Of a stretch of 64,000 bases of DNA, positions 1-13,386 are shown piece by piece. Under the pieces are notes generated by a model, which ran no database searches, was not told the DNA's origin, and worked only from the letters and a program-made list of their open reading frames with translations. The translations under genes were made by a program, and so were the position numbers. Numbering within the stretch: the first letter of the stretch is position 1; each line of letters opens with the position of its first letter. This DNA comes from Portulaca oleracea (lineage: Eukaryota > Streptophyta > Magnoliopsida > Caryophyllales > Portulacaceae), in assembly GCA_029582165.1 (NCBI GenBank), contig CM055892.1, positions 1,149,347 through 1,213,346 of the forward strand. Direction: 5' to 3'.

Positions 1-374
1 GTGATTTCAATAATTAAACTATAGCTCTTACTAATTTTGAATTTTTTTTACAAATGATTATGTTTCACGTTTTTTTATTTATTTGACTTATTAATTGGAG
101 ATATGATATTAGTACATTACACTTCAAACATTTTTTCATACTTCATTTATTTTATTTCATAGTAATATTTTATATAATTCACACATTTTCTTTTCATGTT
201 TTATAAATCAATCTTTTTATACACATTTTCCTTACTTTGAACAAACTAATATTTATAAATATATTCCTTTTACTTACTTTTATTCTTAATATAATCAAAG
301 TAGTAATACTATTTTATACTTCATACATTTTCCCACATTCTATTTATTTATTTACAAAATAATAATAGTATTTT
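1..374. other. AT-rich left flank of the array, no gene
   Basis: This stretch is very AT-rich with runs of T and short imperfect repeats of a TTTTATACTTCATACATTTTCCC type. No coding signal is visible. It is the left-hand part of the sequence into which the tandem array inserted. Its counterpart resumes at 33828 with a similar AT-rich, pyrimidine-rich style, so it is probably part of the T1 LTR. That last step is inference. Confidence 0.5.
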
Positions 375-379
375 ATATA
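375..379. repeat. Target-site duplication ATATA, left copy
   Basis: ATATA lies directly before the first TGTTGAAG of the array and is repeated directly after the last CAACA (33823-33827). Five bases is the usual duplication length for LTR elements. The local sequence is AT-rich, so a chance match is possible. Confidence 0.65.
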
Positions 380-1685
380 TGTTGAAGACAGGGTCAAGGT
401 CCTTCACCGCGCATCCGCGAAGGACCTTCGGTTTTGATGAAAGTGAAAATCCGGAAAAGGGAAGTTTCCTTATATTATATAATCTGATTATATATTCTGA
501 GTATAATATATTATATTCTGATTGTATAATCAGATTATGTGTAGATAATATATATATTTTGATTATATATTATATATTCTTATTATGGGCATGATTCTTG
601 TAGATCTAAAAAGGAAACAAAAGGAAACAAATCAAGGGAAATCAATCATGATTATTGCAGCAACAAAAGGGAAGAAATCAACACATAAGGCAAGTTACCG
701 TTGGAAGGATTCAAGTCCAAGCATCCAAAGACATCTATAAAAAGGACGATAGAAGAATTGAGAAGATAGGCGATTCCACGGAAGTAATCGCGGAGTAAGA
801 AATCCGGTGGGATTTCTCCGAGTATGTAACCAATGGTTCGGTGGTGAAGGTAGCCAGTAACGGACCTCTGGTGAAGGTATAGCCAAGGACCTTGGTGAGC
901 ATTCGTTGTGTCCACATGTGGTGGAGAAATGGTGTGTAGCAGAGCCTTGACGGACTCAGGCTGTGTGTGTTTGTGCTTCAATGTAATCCATCGTATTCCA
1001 AATCGCAGCTAGGGTTTTTCCTACGACGATCCTTATCTGTAGCTGACTCAAGGACATTCAGTCTTGGTCAGTGATCCTATCGCGAATCGCCTTGGTTACT
1101 TCTTGTTTTGTTTTGTAAGTGTAACTTGTTCTTTGATTGTTATAAATCTAATGAGGTATTTCAGTTACACTGTATTTTGATCCTTGGCATGAAACCAAGG
1201 AAGTTTGTTCTAACGTCCTTACCTAGTGTGTAGATCTTAATTGTGAACTTTACCCCCCTCTTGGGCTCCAACAAGTGGTATCAGAGCAGGTCCACACAAG
1301 AAGAGACTAACCGCTCTGTGGAAAAGATCACGGGGGATAGTGAAAACAAAAAGGTAAGTCACGGATGTAGATGCATTCTGCTACAAGGACATTGATAAAA
1401 AAAAAGGTTAAATCAAAATCCTTATGTCCTTCATTCGGCACAAAAATTGAGGTATGTCATTTGTAAACCATTCATTAATCATATTGAATTATGTCATGAA
1501 TTGAGGGGGGGGGACCCTCTCTTAGTACTGACAAGTTTATCAAGTGTTGCAGATTTCTAGACAACGTCTAAAACATACTAGATGCTATATCAAGGGGGAG
1601 ATTCCCTATTGACCTTGTGACAATCCAAAAAGGAAAAAACGATTTATTGTTGCTGAATTTTATCTTTCATCAAAAAGGGGGAGAT
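380..1685 (+). repeat. Array unit 1 (outermost left LTR + internal)
   Basis: LTR 380-1273, PBS 1276-1287. No PPT precedes the LTR, which marks the true left end of the element. The U5 hairpin with the TTCG loop is replaced here by a different short block near 1080-1100. Confidence 0.9.
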
Positions 1686-2990
1686 TGTTGAAGATAGGGT
1701 CAAGGTCCTTCACCGCGCATCCGCGAATGACCTTCGGTTTTGATGAAAGTGAAAATCCGGAAAAGGGAAGTTTCCTTATGTTATATAATCTGATTATATA
1801 TTCTGAGTATAATATATATTCTGATTGTATACTCAGATTATGTGTAGATAATATATATATTTTGATTATATATTATATATTCTTATTATGGGCATGATTA
1901 TTATAGATCTAAAAAGGAAACAAAAGGAAACAAATCAAGGGAAATCAATCATGATTATTGCAGCAACAAAAGGGAAGAAATCAACACATAAGGCAAGTTA
2001 CCGTTGGAAGGATTCAAGTCCAAGCATCCAAAGACATCTATAAAAAGGACGATAGAAGAATTGAGAAGATAGGCGATTCCACGGAAGTAATCGCGGAGTA
2101 AGAAATCCGGTGGGATTTCTCCGAGTGTGTAACCAATGGTTCGGTGGTGAAGGTAGCGATGCGGACCTCCGTGAAGGTATGGCCAAGGACCTTGGTGAGC
2201 ATTCGTTGTGTCCACATGTGGTGGAGAAATGGTGTGTAGCAGAGCTTTGATGGACTAAGGCTGTGTGTGTTTGTGCTTCAATGTAATCCATCGTATTCCT
2301 AATCGCCACTAGGATTTTTCCTACGACGATCCTTATCTGTAGCTGACTCAAGGACATTCAGTCTTGGTCAGTGATCCTATCAGTAACTGCCTTCGGGCTG
2401 TTACTTCTTGTTTTGTTTTGTAAGTGTAACTTGTTCTTTGATTGTTATAAATCTAATGAGATATTTCAGTTACACTGTATTTTGATCCTTGGCTTGAAAC
2501 CAAGGAAGTTTGTTCTAATGTCCTTACCTAGTGTGTAGATCTTAATTGTGAACTTCACCCCCCTCTTGGGCTCCAACAAGTGGTATCAGAGCAGGTCCAC
2601 ACAAGAAGAGACTAACCGATCTGTGGAAAAGATCACGGGGGATAGTGAAAACAAAAAGGTAAGTCACGGATGTAGATGCATTCTGCTACAAGGACATTGA
2701 TAAAAAAAAAAGGTTAAATCAAAATCCTTATGTCCTTCATCCGGCACAAAATTTGAGGTATGTCATTTGTAAACCATTCATTGATCATATTGAATTATGG
2801 CATGAATTGAGGGGGAGGACCCTCTCTTAGTATTGACAAGTTTATCAAGTGTTGCAGATTTCTAGACAACCTCTAAAACATACTAGATGTTATATCAAGA
2901 AAGAGATTCCCTATTGACCTTGTGACAATCCAAAAAGGGAAAAATGATTTATTGTTGCTGAATTTTATCTTTCATCAAAAAGGGGGAGAT
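1686..2990 (+). repeat. Array unit 2
   Basis: LTR 1686-2578, PBS from 2581. It carries GTAGCGATGCGGACC near 2155 where most units read GTAGCCAGTAACGGACC. It shares the ATTATTATAGATC variant with the units from 15 onward. Confidence 0.9.
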
Positions 2991-4295
2991 TGTTGAAGAC
3001 AGGGTCAAGGTCCTTCACCGCGCATCCGCGAAGGACCTTCTGTTTTGATGAAAGTGAAAATCCGGAAAAGGGAAGTTTCCTTATATTATATAATCTGATT
3101 ATATATTCTGAGTATAATATATATTCTGATTGTATACTCAGATTATGTGTAGATAATATATATATTTTGATTATATATTATATATTCTTATTATGGGCAT
3201 GATTCTTGTAGATCTAAAAAGGAAACAAAAGGAAACAAATCAAGGGAAATCAATCATGATTATTGCAGCAACAAAAGGGAAGAAATCAACACATAAGGCA
3301 AGTTACCGTTGGAAGGATTCAAGTCCAAGCATCCAAAGACATCTATAAAAAGGACGATAGAAGAATTGAGAAGATAGGCGATTCCACGGAAGTAATCGCG
3401 GAGTAAGAAATCCGGTGGGATTTCTCCGAGTGTGTAACCAATGGTTCGGTGGTGAAGGTAGCCAGTAACGGACCTCTGGTGAAGGTATAGCCAAGGACCT
3501 TGGTGAGCATTCGTTGTGTCCACATGTGGTGGAGAAATGGTGTGTAGCAGAGCCTTGACGGACTAAGGCTGTGTGTGTTTGTGCTTCAATGTAATCCATC
3601 GTATTCCAAATCGCCGCTAGGGTTTTTCCTACGACGATCCTTATCTGTAGCTAACTCAATGACATTCAGTCTTGGTCTGTGATCCTATAAGTAACTGCCT
3701 TCGGGCTGTTACTTCTTGTTTTGTTTTGTAAGTGTAACTTGTTCTTTGATTGTTATAAATCTAATGAGGTATTTCAGTTACACTGTATTTTGATCCTTGG
3801 CTTGAAGCCAAGGAAGTTTGTTCTAACGTCCTTACCTAGTGTGTAGATCTTAATTGTGAACTTCACCCCCCTCTTGGGCTTCAACAAGTGGTATCAGAGC
3901 AGGTCCACACAAGAAGAGACTCTCGCTCTGTGGAAATGATCACTGGGGATAGTGAAAACAAAAAGGTAAGTCACGGATGTAGATGCATTCTGCTACAAGG
4001 ACATTGTTAAAAAAAAAGGTTAAATCAAAATCCTTATGTCCTTCTTCCGGCACAAAATTTGAGGTATGTCATTTGTAAACCATTCATTGATCATATTGAA
4101 TTATGGCATGAATTGAGGGGGAGGACCCTCTCTTAGTACTGACAAGTTTCTCAAGTGTTGCAGATTTCTAGACAACCTCTAAAACATACTAGATGTTATA
4201 TCAAGGGGGAGATTCCCTATTGACCTTGTGACAATCCAAAAAGGGAAAAAGGATTTATTTTTGCTAAATTTATCTTTCATAAAAAAGGGGGTGAT
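2991..4295 (+). repeat. Array unit 3
   Basis: LTR 2991-3886, PBS from 3889. The U5 marker CTAACTCAATGACATTC is shared with units 11 and 12. The closing PPT reads AAAAAAGGGGGTGAT, a variant also seen before units 7 and 9. Confidence 0.9.
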
Positions 4296-5598
4296 TGTTG
4301 AAGACAGGGTCAAGGTCCTTCACCGCGCATCCGCGAAAGACCTTCGGTTTTGATGAAAGTGAAAATCCGGAAAAGGGAAGTTTCCTTATATTATATAATC
4401 TGATTATATATTCTGAGTATAATATATATTCTGATTGTATACTCAGATTATGTGTAGATAATATATATATTTTGATTATATATTATATATTCTTATTATG
4501 GGCATGATTCTTGTAGATCTAAAAAGGAAACAAAAGGAAACAAATCAAGGGAAATCAATCATGATTATTGCAGCAACAAAAGGGAAGAAATCAACACATA
4601 AGGCAAGTTACCGTTGGAAGGATTCAAGTCCCAAAGATCCAAAGACATCTATAAAAGGACGATAGAAGAATTGAGAAGATAGGCGATTCCACTAAGTAAT
4701 CAAGGGTAAGAAATCCGGTGGGATTTCTCCGAGTGTGTAACCAATGGTTCGGTGGTGAAGGTAGCGAACGGACCTCTGGTGAAGGTATAGCCAAGGACCT
4801 TGGTGAGCATTCGTGTGTCCACATGTGGTGGAGAAATGGTGTGTGTAGCAGAGCCTTGACGGACTAAGGTCAGGTGTGTTTGTGCTTCAATGTAATCCAT
4901 CGTATTCCAAATCGCCGCTAGGGTTTTTCCTACGGCGATCCTTATCTGTAGCTGACTCAAGGACATTCAGTCTTGGTCAGTGATCCTATCAGTAACTTCC
5001 TTCGGGCTGTTACTTCTTGTTTTGTTTTGTAAGTGTAACTTGTTCATTGATTGTTATAAATCTAATGAGGTATTTCAGTTACACTGTATTTTGATCCTTG
5101 GCTTGAAACCAAGGAAGTTTGTTCTAACGTCCTTACCTAGTGTGTAGATCTTAATTGTGAACTTCACCCCCCTCTTGGGCTCCAACAAGTGGTATCAGAG
5201 CAGGTCCACACAAGAAGAGACTAACCGCTCTGTGGAAAAGATCACGGGGGATAGTGAAAACAAAAAGGTAAGTCACGGATGTAGATGCATTCTGCTACAA
5301 GGACATTGATAAAAAAAAAGGTTAAATCAAAATCCTTATGTCCTTCATCCGGCACAAAATTTGAGGTATGTCATTTGTAAACCATTCATTGATCATATTG
5401 AATTATGGCATGAATTGAGGGGGAGGACCCTCTCTTAGTACTGACAAGTTTATCAAGTGTTGCAGATTTCTAGACAACCTCTAAAACATACTAGATGTTA
5501 TATCAAGGGGGAGATTCCCTATTGACCTTGTGACAATCCAAAAAGGCAAAAAGGATTTATTGTTGCTGAATTTTATCTTTCATCAAAAAGGGGGAGAT
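4296..5598 (+). repeat. Array unit 4
   Basis: LTR 4296-5187, PBS from 5190. Shares ACGGCGATCC and GTTCATTGATTG with unit 9. It has many small block differences in the middle of the LTR, including a shortened A run after TATAAAA. Confidence 0.9.
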
Positions 5599-6903
5599 TG
5601 TTGAAGATAGGGTCAAGGTCCTTCACTACGCATCCGCGAAGGACCTTCAGTTTTGATGAAAGTGAAAATCCGGAAAAGGGAAGTTTCCTTATATTATATA
5701 ATCTGATTATATATTCTGAGTATAATATATATTCTGATTGTATACTCAGATTATGTGTAGATAATATATATATTTTGATTATATATTATATATTCTTATT
5801 ATGGGCATGATTCTTGTAGATCTAAAAAGGAAACAAAAGGAAACAAATCAAGGAAAATCAATCATGATTATTGCAGCAACAAAAGGGAAGAAATCAACAC
5901 ATAAGGCAAGTTACCGTTGGAAGGATTCAAGTCCAAGCATCCAAAGACATCTATAAAAAGGACGATAGAAGAATTGAGAAGATAGGCGATTCCACGGAAG
6001 TAATCGCGGAGTAAGAAATCCGGTGGGATTTCTCCGAGTGTGTAACCAATGGTTCGGTGGTGAAGGTAGCCAGTAACGGACCTCTGGTGAAGGTATAGCC
6101 AATGACCTTGGTGAGCATTCGTTGTGTCCACATGTGGTGGAGAAATGGTGTGTAGCAGAGCCTTGACGGACTAAGGTGTGTATGTTTGTGCTTCAATGTA
6201 ATCCATCGTATTCCAAATCGCCGCTAGGGTTTTTCCTACGACGATCCTTATCTGTAGCTGACTCAAGGAAATTGAGTCTTGGTCAGTGATCCTATCAGTA
6301 ACTGCCTTCGGGCCGTTACTTCTTGTTTTGTTTTGTAAGTGTAACTTGTTCTTTGATTGTTATAAATCTAATGAGGTATTTCAGTTACACTGTATTTTGA
6401 TCCTTGGCTTGAAACCAAGGAAGTTTGTTCTAACGTCCTTACCTAGTGTGTAGATCTTAATTGTGAACTTCACCCCCCTCTTGGGCTTCAACAAGTGGTA
6501 TCAGAGCAGGTCCACACAAGAAGAGACTCTCGCTCTGTGGAAATGATCACTGGGGATAGTGAAAACAAAAAGGTAAGTCACGGATGTAGATGCATTCTGC
6601 TACAAGGACATTGATAAAAAAAAAGGTTAAATCAAAATCCTTATGTCCTTCATCCGGCACAAAATTTAAGGTATGTCATTTGTAAACCATTCATTGATCA
6701 TATTGAATTATGGCATGAATTGAGGGGGAGGACCCTCTCTTAGTACTGACAAGTTTATCAAGTGTTGCAGATTTCTGGACAACCTCTAAAACATACTAGA
6801 TGTTATATCAAGGGGGAGATTCCCTATTGACCTTGTGACAATCCAAAAAGGGAAAAAGGATTTATTGTTGCAGAATTTTATCTTTCATCAAAAAGGGAAA
6901 GAT
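5599..6903 (+). repeat. Array unit 5
   Basis: LTR 5599-6493, PBS from 6496. Markers CTTCACTACGCATCC, CCAATGACCTTGG, TTTCTGGACAACC and a closing PPT of AAAAAGGGAAAGAT are all shared with unit 10. Confidence 0.9.
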
Positions 6904-8195
6904 TGTTGAAGATAGGGTCAAGGTCCTTCATCAAGATCCGAAGGACCTTCGGTTTGATGAAAGTGAAAATCCTAAAAGGGAAGTTTCCTTATATTATATA
7001 ATCTGATTATATATTCTGAGTATAATATATATTCTGATTGTATACTCAGATTATGTGTAGATAATATATATATTTTGATTATATATTATATATTCTTATT
7101 ATGGGCATGATTCTTGTAGATCTAAAAAGGAAACAAAAGGAAACAAATCAAGGGAAATCAATCTGATTATTGCAGCAACAAAAGGGAAGAAATCAACACA
7201 TAAGGCAAGTTACCGTTGGAAGGATTCAAGTCCCAGCATCCAAAGACATCTATAAAAAGGACGATAGAAGAATTGAGAAGATAGGCGATTCCACGGAAGT
7301 AATCGCGGAGTAAAAAATCCGGTGGGATTTCTCCGAGTGCCTAACCAATGGTTCGGTGGTGAAGGTAGCCAGTAACGGACCACTGGTGAAGGTATGGCCA
7401 AGGACCTTGGTGAGCATTCGTTGTGTCCACATGTGGTGGAGAAATGGTGTGTAGCAGAGCTTTGATGGACTAAGGCTTTGTGTGTTTGTGCTTCAATGTA
7501 ATCCATCGTATTCCAAATCGCCGCTAGGGTTTTTCCTACTACGATCCTTATTCAGAATGACTCAAGGACATTCACCTTGGTCATGATCCTATCGCGAATC
7601 GCCGGCTGTTACTTCTTGTTTTGTTTTGTAAGTGTAACTTGTTCTTTGATTGTTATAAATCTAATGAGGTATTTCAGTTACACTGTATTTTGATCCTTGG
7701 CTTGAAACCAAGGAAGTTTGTTCTAACGTCCTCACCTAGTGTGTAGATCTTAATTGTGAACTTCACCCCCCTCTTGGGCTCCAACAAGTGGTATCAGAGC
7801 AGGTCCACACAAGAAGAGACTAACCGCTCTGTGGAAAAGATCACGGGGGATAGTGAAAACAAAAAGGTAAGTCACGGATGTAGATGCATTCTGCTACAAG
7901 GATATTGATAAAAAAAAGGATAAATCAAAATCCTTATGTCATTCATCCGGCACAAAATTTGTGGTATGTCATTTTTAAACCATTCATTGATCATATTGAA
8001 TTATGGCATGAATTGAGGGGGAGGACCCTCTCTTAGTACTGACAAGTTTATCAAGTGTTGCAGATTTCTAGACAACCTCTAAAACATACTAGATGTTATA
8101 TCAAGGGGGAGATTCCCTATTGACCTTGTGACAATCCAAAAAGGGAAAAAGGATTTATTTTTGCTAAATTTATCTTTCATAAAAAAGGGGGTGAT
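6904..8195 (+). repeat. Array unit 6
   Basis: LTR 6904-7786, PBS from 7789. Markers GAGTGCCTAACC, GGACCACTGG and GGCTTTGTGTG are shared with units 11 and 12. The 5' hairpin of the LTR is altered (CATCAAGATCCGAAGG). Confidence 0.9.
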
Positions 8196-9499
8196 TGTTG
8201 AAGACAGGGTCAAGGTCCTTCACCGCGCATCCGCGAAGGACTTTCGGTTTTGATGAAAGTGAAAATCCGGAAAAGGGAAGTTTCCTTATATTATATAATT
8301 TGATTATATATTCTGAGTATAATATATATTCTGATTGTATACTAAGATTATGTGTAGATAATATATATATTTTGATTATATATTATATATTCTTATTATG
8401 GGCATGATTCTTGTAGATCTAAAAAGGAAACAAAAGGAAACAAATCAAGGGAAATCAATCTGATTATTGCAGCAACAAAAGGGAAGAAATCAACACATAA
8501 GGCAAGTTACCGTTGGAAGGATTCAAGTCCCAGCATCCAAAGACATCTATAAAAAGGACGATAGAAGAATTGAGAAGATAGGCGATTCCACGGAAGTAAT
8601 CGCGGGGTAAGAAATCCGGTGGGATTTCTCCGAGTGTGTAACCAATGGTTGGTGGTGAAGGTAGCCAGTAACGGACCTCTGGTGAAGGTATAGCCAAGGA
8701 CCTTGGTGAGCATTCGTTGCGTCCACATGTGGTGGAGAAATGGTGTGTAGCAGAGCCTTGACGGACTAAGGCTGTGTGTGTTTGTGCTTCAATGTAATCC
8801 ATCGTATTCCAAATCGCCGCTAGGGTTTTCCCTACGACGATCCTTATCTGTAGCTGACTCAAGGACATTTAGTCTTGGTCAGTGATCCTATCAGTAACTT
8901 CCTTCGGGCTGTTACTTCTTGTTTTGTTTTGTAAGTGTAACTTGTTCTTTGATTGTTATAAATCTAATGAGGTATTTCAGTTACACTGTATTTTGATCCT
9001 TGGCTTGAAACCAAGGAAGTTTGTTCTAACGTCCTTACCTAGTGTGTAGATCTTAATTGTGAACTTCACCCCCCTCTTGGGCTCCATCAAGTGGTATCAG
9101 AGCAGGTCCACACAAGAAGAGACTAACCGCTCATTGGAAAAGATCACGGGGGATAGTGAAAAAAAAAGGTAAGTCATGGATGTAGATGCATTCTGCTACA
9201 AGGACATTGATAAAAAAAAAGGTTAAATCAAAATCCTTATGTCCTTCATCCGGCACAAAATTTAAGGTATGTCATTTGTAAACCATTCAATGATCATATT
9301 GAATTATGGCATGAATTGAGGGGGAGGACCCTCTCTTAGTACTGACAAGTTTATCAAGTGTTGCAGATTTCTAGACAACCTCTAAAACATACTAGATGTT
9401 ATATCAAGGGGGAGATTCCCTATTGACCTTGTGACAATCCAAAAAGGGAAAAAGGATTTATTGTTGCAGAATTTTATCTTTCATCAAAAAGGGGGAGAT
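8196..9499 (+). repeat. Array unit 7
   Basis: LTR 8196-9089 ending CATCA instead of CAACA, PBS from 9092. The unit is entered through the GGGGGTGAT form of the PPT. Confidence 0.9.
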
Positions 9500-10792
9500 T
9501 GTTGAAGATGTGGTCAAGGTCCTTCACCACAAGATCCGAAGGACCTTCGGTTTTGATGAAAGTGAAAATCCGGAAAAGGGAAGTTTCCTTATATTATATA
9601 ATCTGATTATATATTCTGAGTATAATATTTATTCTGATTGTATACTCAGATTATGTGTAGATAATATATATATTTTGATTATATATTATACATTCTTATT
9701 ATGGGCATGATTCTTGTAGATCTAAAAAGGGAACAAAAGGAAACAAATCAAGGGAAATCAATCATAATTATTGCAGCAACAAAAGGGAAGAAATCAACAC
9801 ATAAGGCAAGTTACCGTTGGAAGGATTCAAGTCCAAGCATCCAAAGACATCTATAAAAAGGACGATAGAAGAATTGAGAAGATAGGCGATTCCACGGAAA
9901 TAATCGCAGAGTAAGAAATCCGGTGGGATTTCTCCGAGTGTGTAACCAATGGTTCGGTGGTGAAAGTAGCCAGTAACGGACCTCTGGTGAAGGTATAGCC
10001 AAGGACCTTGGTGAGCATTCGTTGTGTCCACATGTGGTGGAGAGATGGTGTAGCAGAGCCTTGACGGACTAAGACTGTGTGTGTTTGTGCTTCAATGTAA
10101 TCCATCGTGTTCCAAATCGCCGCTAGGTTTTTCCTACGACGATCCTTATCTGTAGCTGACTCAAGGACATTCAGTCTTGATCAGTGATCCTATCAGTAAC
10201 TGCCTTCGGGCTGTTACTTCTTGTTTGTAAGTGTAACTTGTTCTTTGATTGTTATAAATCTAATGAGGTATTTCAATTACACTGTGTTTTGATCCTTGGC
10301 TTGAAACCAAGGAAGTTTGTTCTAACGTCCTTACATAGTGTATAGATTTTAATTGTGAACTTCACCCCCTTTTGGGCTTCAAATAAGTGGTATCGTGAGC
10401 AGTCCACACAAGAAGAGACTCGCTCTGTGGAAATGATCACCGGGATAGTGAAAACAAAAAGGTAAGTCACGGATGTAGATGCATTCTGCTACAAGGACAT
10501 TGTTAAAAAAAAGAGGTTAAATCAAAATCCTTATGTCCTTCTTCCGGCACAAAATTTGAGGTATGTCATTTGTAAACCATTCATTGATCATATTGAATTA
10601 TGGCATGAATTGAGGGGGAGGACCCTCTCTTAGTACTGACAAGTTTCTCAAGTGTTGCAGATTTCTAGACAACCTCTAAAACATACTAGATGTTATATCA
10701 AGGGGGAGATTCCCTATTGACCTTGTGACAATCCAAAAAGGGAAAAAGGATTTATTTTTGCTAAATTTATCTTTCATAAAAAAGGGGGTGAT
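9500..10792 (+). repeat. Array unit 8, damaged PBS
   Basis: LTR 9500-10385. The LTR end is CAAATA and the PBS reads TGGTATCGTGAGC (from 10388), so both the terminus and the priming site are damaged. One copy of the TTTTG repeat in U5 is also lost. Confidence 0.88.
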
Positions 10793-12085
10793 TGTTGAAG
10801 ACAGGGTCAAGGTCCTTCACCGCGCATCCGCGAAGGACTTTCGGTTTTGATGAAAGTGAAAATCCGGAAAAGGGAAGTTTCCTTATATTATATAATTTGA
10901 TTATATATTCTGAGTATAATATATATTCTGATTGTATACTCAGATTATGTGTAGATAATATATATATTTTGATTATATATTATATATTCTTATTATGGGC
11001 ATGATTCTTGTAGATCTAAAAAGGAAACAAAAGGAAACAAATCAAGGTAAATCAATCATGATTATTGCAGCAACAAAAGGGAAGAAATCAACACATAAGG
11101 CAAGTTACCGTTGGAATGATTCAAGTCCCAGCATCCAAAGACATCTATAAAAAGGACGATAGAAGAATTGAGAAGATAGGCGATTCCACGGGGTAAGAAA
11201 TCCGGTGGGATTTCTCCGAGTGTGTAACCAATGGTTCGGTGGTGAAGGTAGCCAGTAACGGACCTCTGGTGAAGGTATAGCCAAGGACCTTGATGAGCAT
11301 TCGTTGTGTCCACATGTGGTGGAGAAATGGTGTGTAGCAGAGCCTTGACGGACTAAGGCTGTGTGTGTTTGTGCTTCAATGTAATCCATCGTATTCCAAA
11401 TCGCCGCTAGGGTTTTTCCTACGGCGATCCTTATCTCAGAAATGACTCAAGGACATTCGCTTGGTCGGTGATCCTATCGATAACTTCCTTCGTACATTAC
11501 TTCTTGTTTTGTTTTGTAAGTGTAACTTGTTCATTGATTGTTATAAATCTAATGAGGTATTTCAGTTACACTGTATTTTGATCCTTGGCTTGAAACCAAG
11601 GAAGTTTGTTCTAACGTCCTTACCTAGTGTGTAGATCTTAATTGTGAACTTCACCCCCCTCTTGGGCTCCAACAAGTGGTATCAGAGCAGGTCCACACAA
11701 GAAGAGACTAACCGCTCTGTGGAAAAGATCACGGGGGATAGTGAAAACAAAGAGGTAAGTCACGGATGTAGATGCATTCTGCTACAAGGACATTGATAAA
11801 AAAAAAGGTTAAATCAAAATCCTTATGTCCTTCATCCGGCACAAAATTTGAGGTATGTCATTTGTAAACCATTCATTGATCATATTGAATTATGGCATGA
11901 ATTGAGGGGGAGGACCCTCTCTTAGTACTCACAAGTTTATCAAGTGTTGCAGATTTCTAGACAACCTCTAAAACATACTAGATGTTATATCAAGGGGGAG
12001 ATTCCCTATTGACCTTGTGACAATCAAAAAAGGCTAAAAGGATTTATTGTTGCTGAATTTTATCTTTCATCAAAAAGGGGGAGAT
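10793..12085 (+). repeat. Array unit 9
   Basis: LTR 10793-11674, PBS from 11677. It is the counterpart of unit 4 in the block duplicated five units away. Part of the LTR after the TATA region is missing (GGGGTAAGAAATCC follows CCAC directly near 11190). Confidence 0.9.
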
Positions 12086-13386
12086 TGTTGAAGATAGGGT
12101 CAAGGTCCTTCACTACGCATCCGCGAAGGACCTTCAGTTTTGATGAAAGTGAAAATCCGGAAAAGGGAAGTTTCCTTATATTATATAATCTGATTATATA
12201 TTCTGAGTATAATATATATTCTGATTGTATACTCAGATTATGTGTAGATAATATATATATTTTGATTATATATTATATATTCTTATTATGGGCATGATTC
12301 TTGTAGATCTAAAAAGGAAACAAAAGGAAACAAATCAAGGAAAATCAATCATGATTATTGCAGCAACAAAAGGGAAGAAATCAACACATAAGGCAAGTTA
12401 CCGTTGGAAGGATTCAAGTCCAAGCATCCAAAGACATCTATAAAAAGGACGATAGAAGAATTGAGAAGATAGGCGATTCCACGGAAGTAATCGCGGAGTA
12501 AGAACCGTGGGATTTCTCCGAGTGTGTAACCAATGGTTCGGTGGTGAAGGTAGCCAGTAACGGACCTCTGGTGAAGGTATAGCCAATGACCTTGGTGAGC
12601 ATTCGTTGTGTCCACATGTGGTGGAGAAATGGTGTGTAGCAGAGCCTTGACGGACTAAGGTGTGTATGTTTGTGCTTCAATGTAATCCATCGTATTCCAA
12701 ATCGCCGCTAGGGTTTTTCCTACGACGATCCTTATCTGTAGCTGACTCAAGGACATTGAGTCTTGGTCAGTGATCCTATCAGTAACTGCCTTCGGGCCGT
12801 TACTTCTTGTTTTGTTTTGTAAGTGTAACTTGTTCTTTGATTGTTATAAATCTAATGAGGTATTTCAGTTACACTGTATTTTGATCCTTGGCTTGAAACC
12901 AAGGAAGTTTGTTCTAACGTCCTTACCTAGTGTGTAGATCTTAATTGTGAACTTCACCCCCCTCTTGGGCTTCAACAAGTGGTATCAGAGCAGGTCCACA
13001 CAAGAAGAGACTCTCGCTCTGTGGAAATGATCACTGGGGATAGTGAAAACAAAAAGGTAAGTCACGGATGTAGATGCATTCTGCTACAAGGACATTGATA
13101 AAAAAAAAGGTTAAATCAAAATCCTTATGTCCTTCATCCGGCACAAAATTTAAGGTATGTCATTTGTAAACCATTCATTGATCATATTGAATTATGGCAT
13201 GAATTGAGGGGGAGGACCTCTCTTAAGATCGACAAGTTTATCAAGTGTTGCAGATTTCTGGACAACCTCTAAAACATACTAGATGTTATATCAAGGGGGA
13301 GATTCCCTATTGACCTTGTGACAATCCAAAAAGGGAAAAAGGATTTATTGTTGCAGAATTTTATCTTTCATCAAAAAGGGAAAGAT
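12086..13386 (+). repeat. Array unit 10
   Basis: LTR 12086-12977, PBS from 12980. Counterpart of unit 5, with the same ACTACGCATCC start, the same TTTCTGGACAACC and the same AAAAAGGGAAAGAT PPT. Confidence 0.9.
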
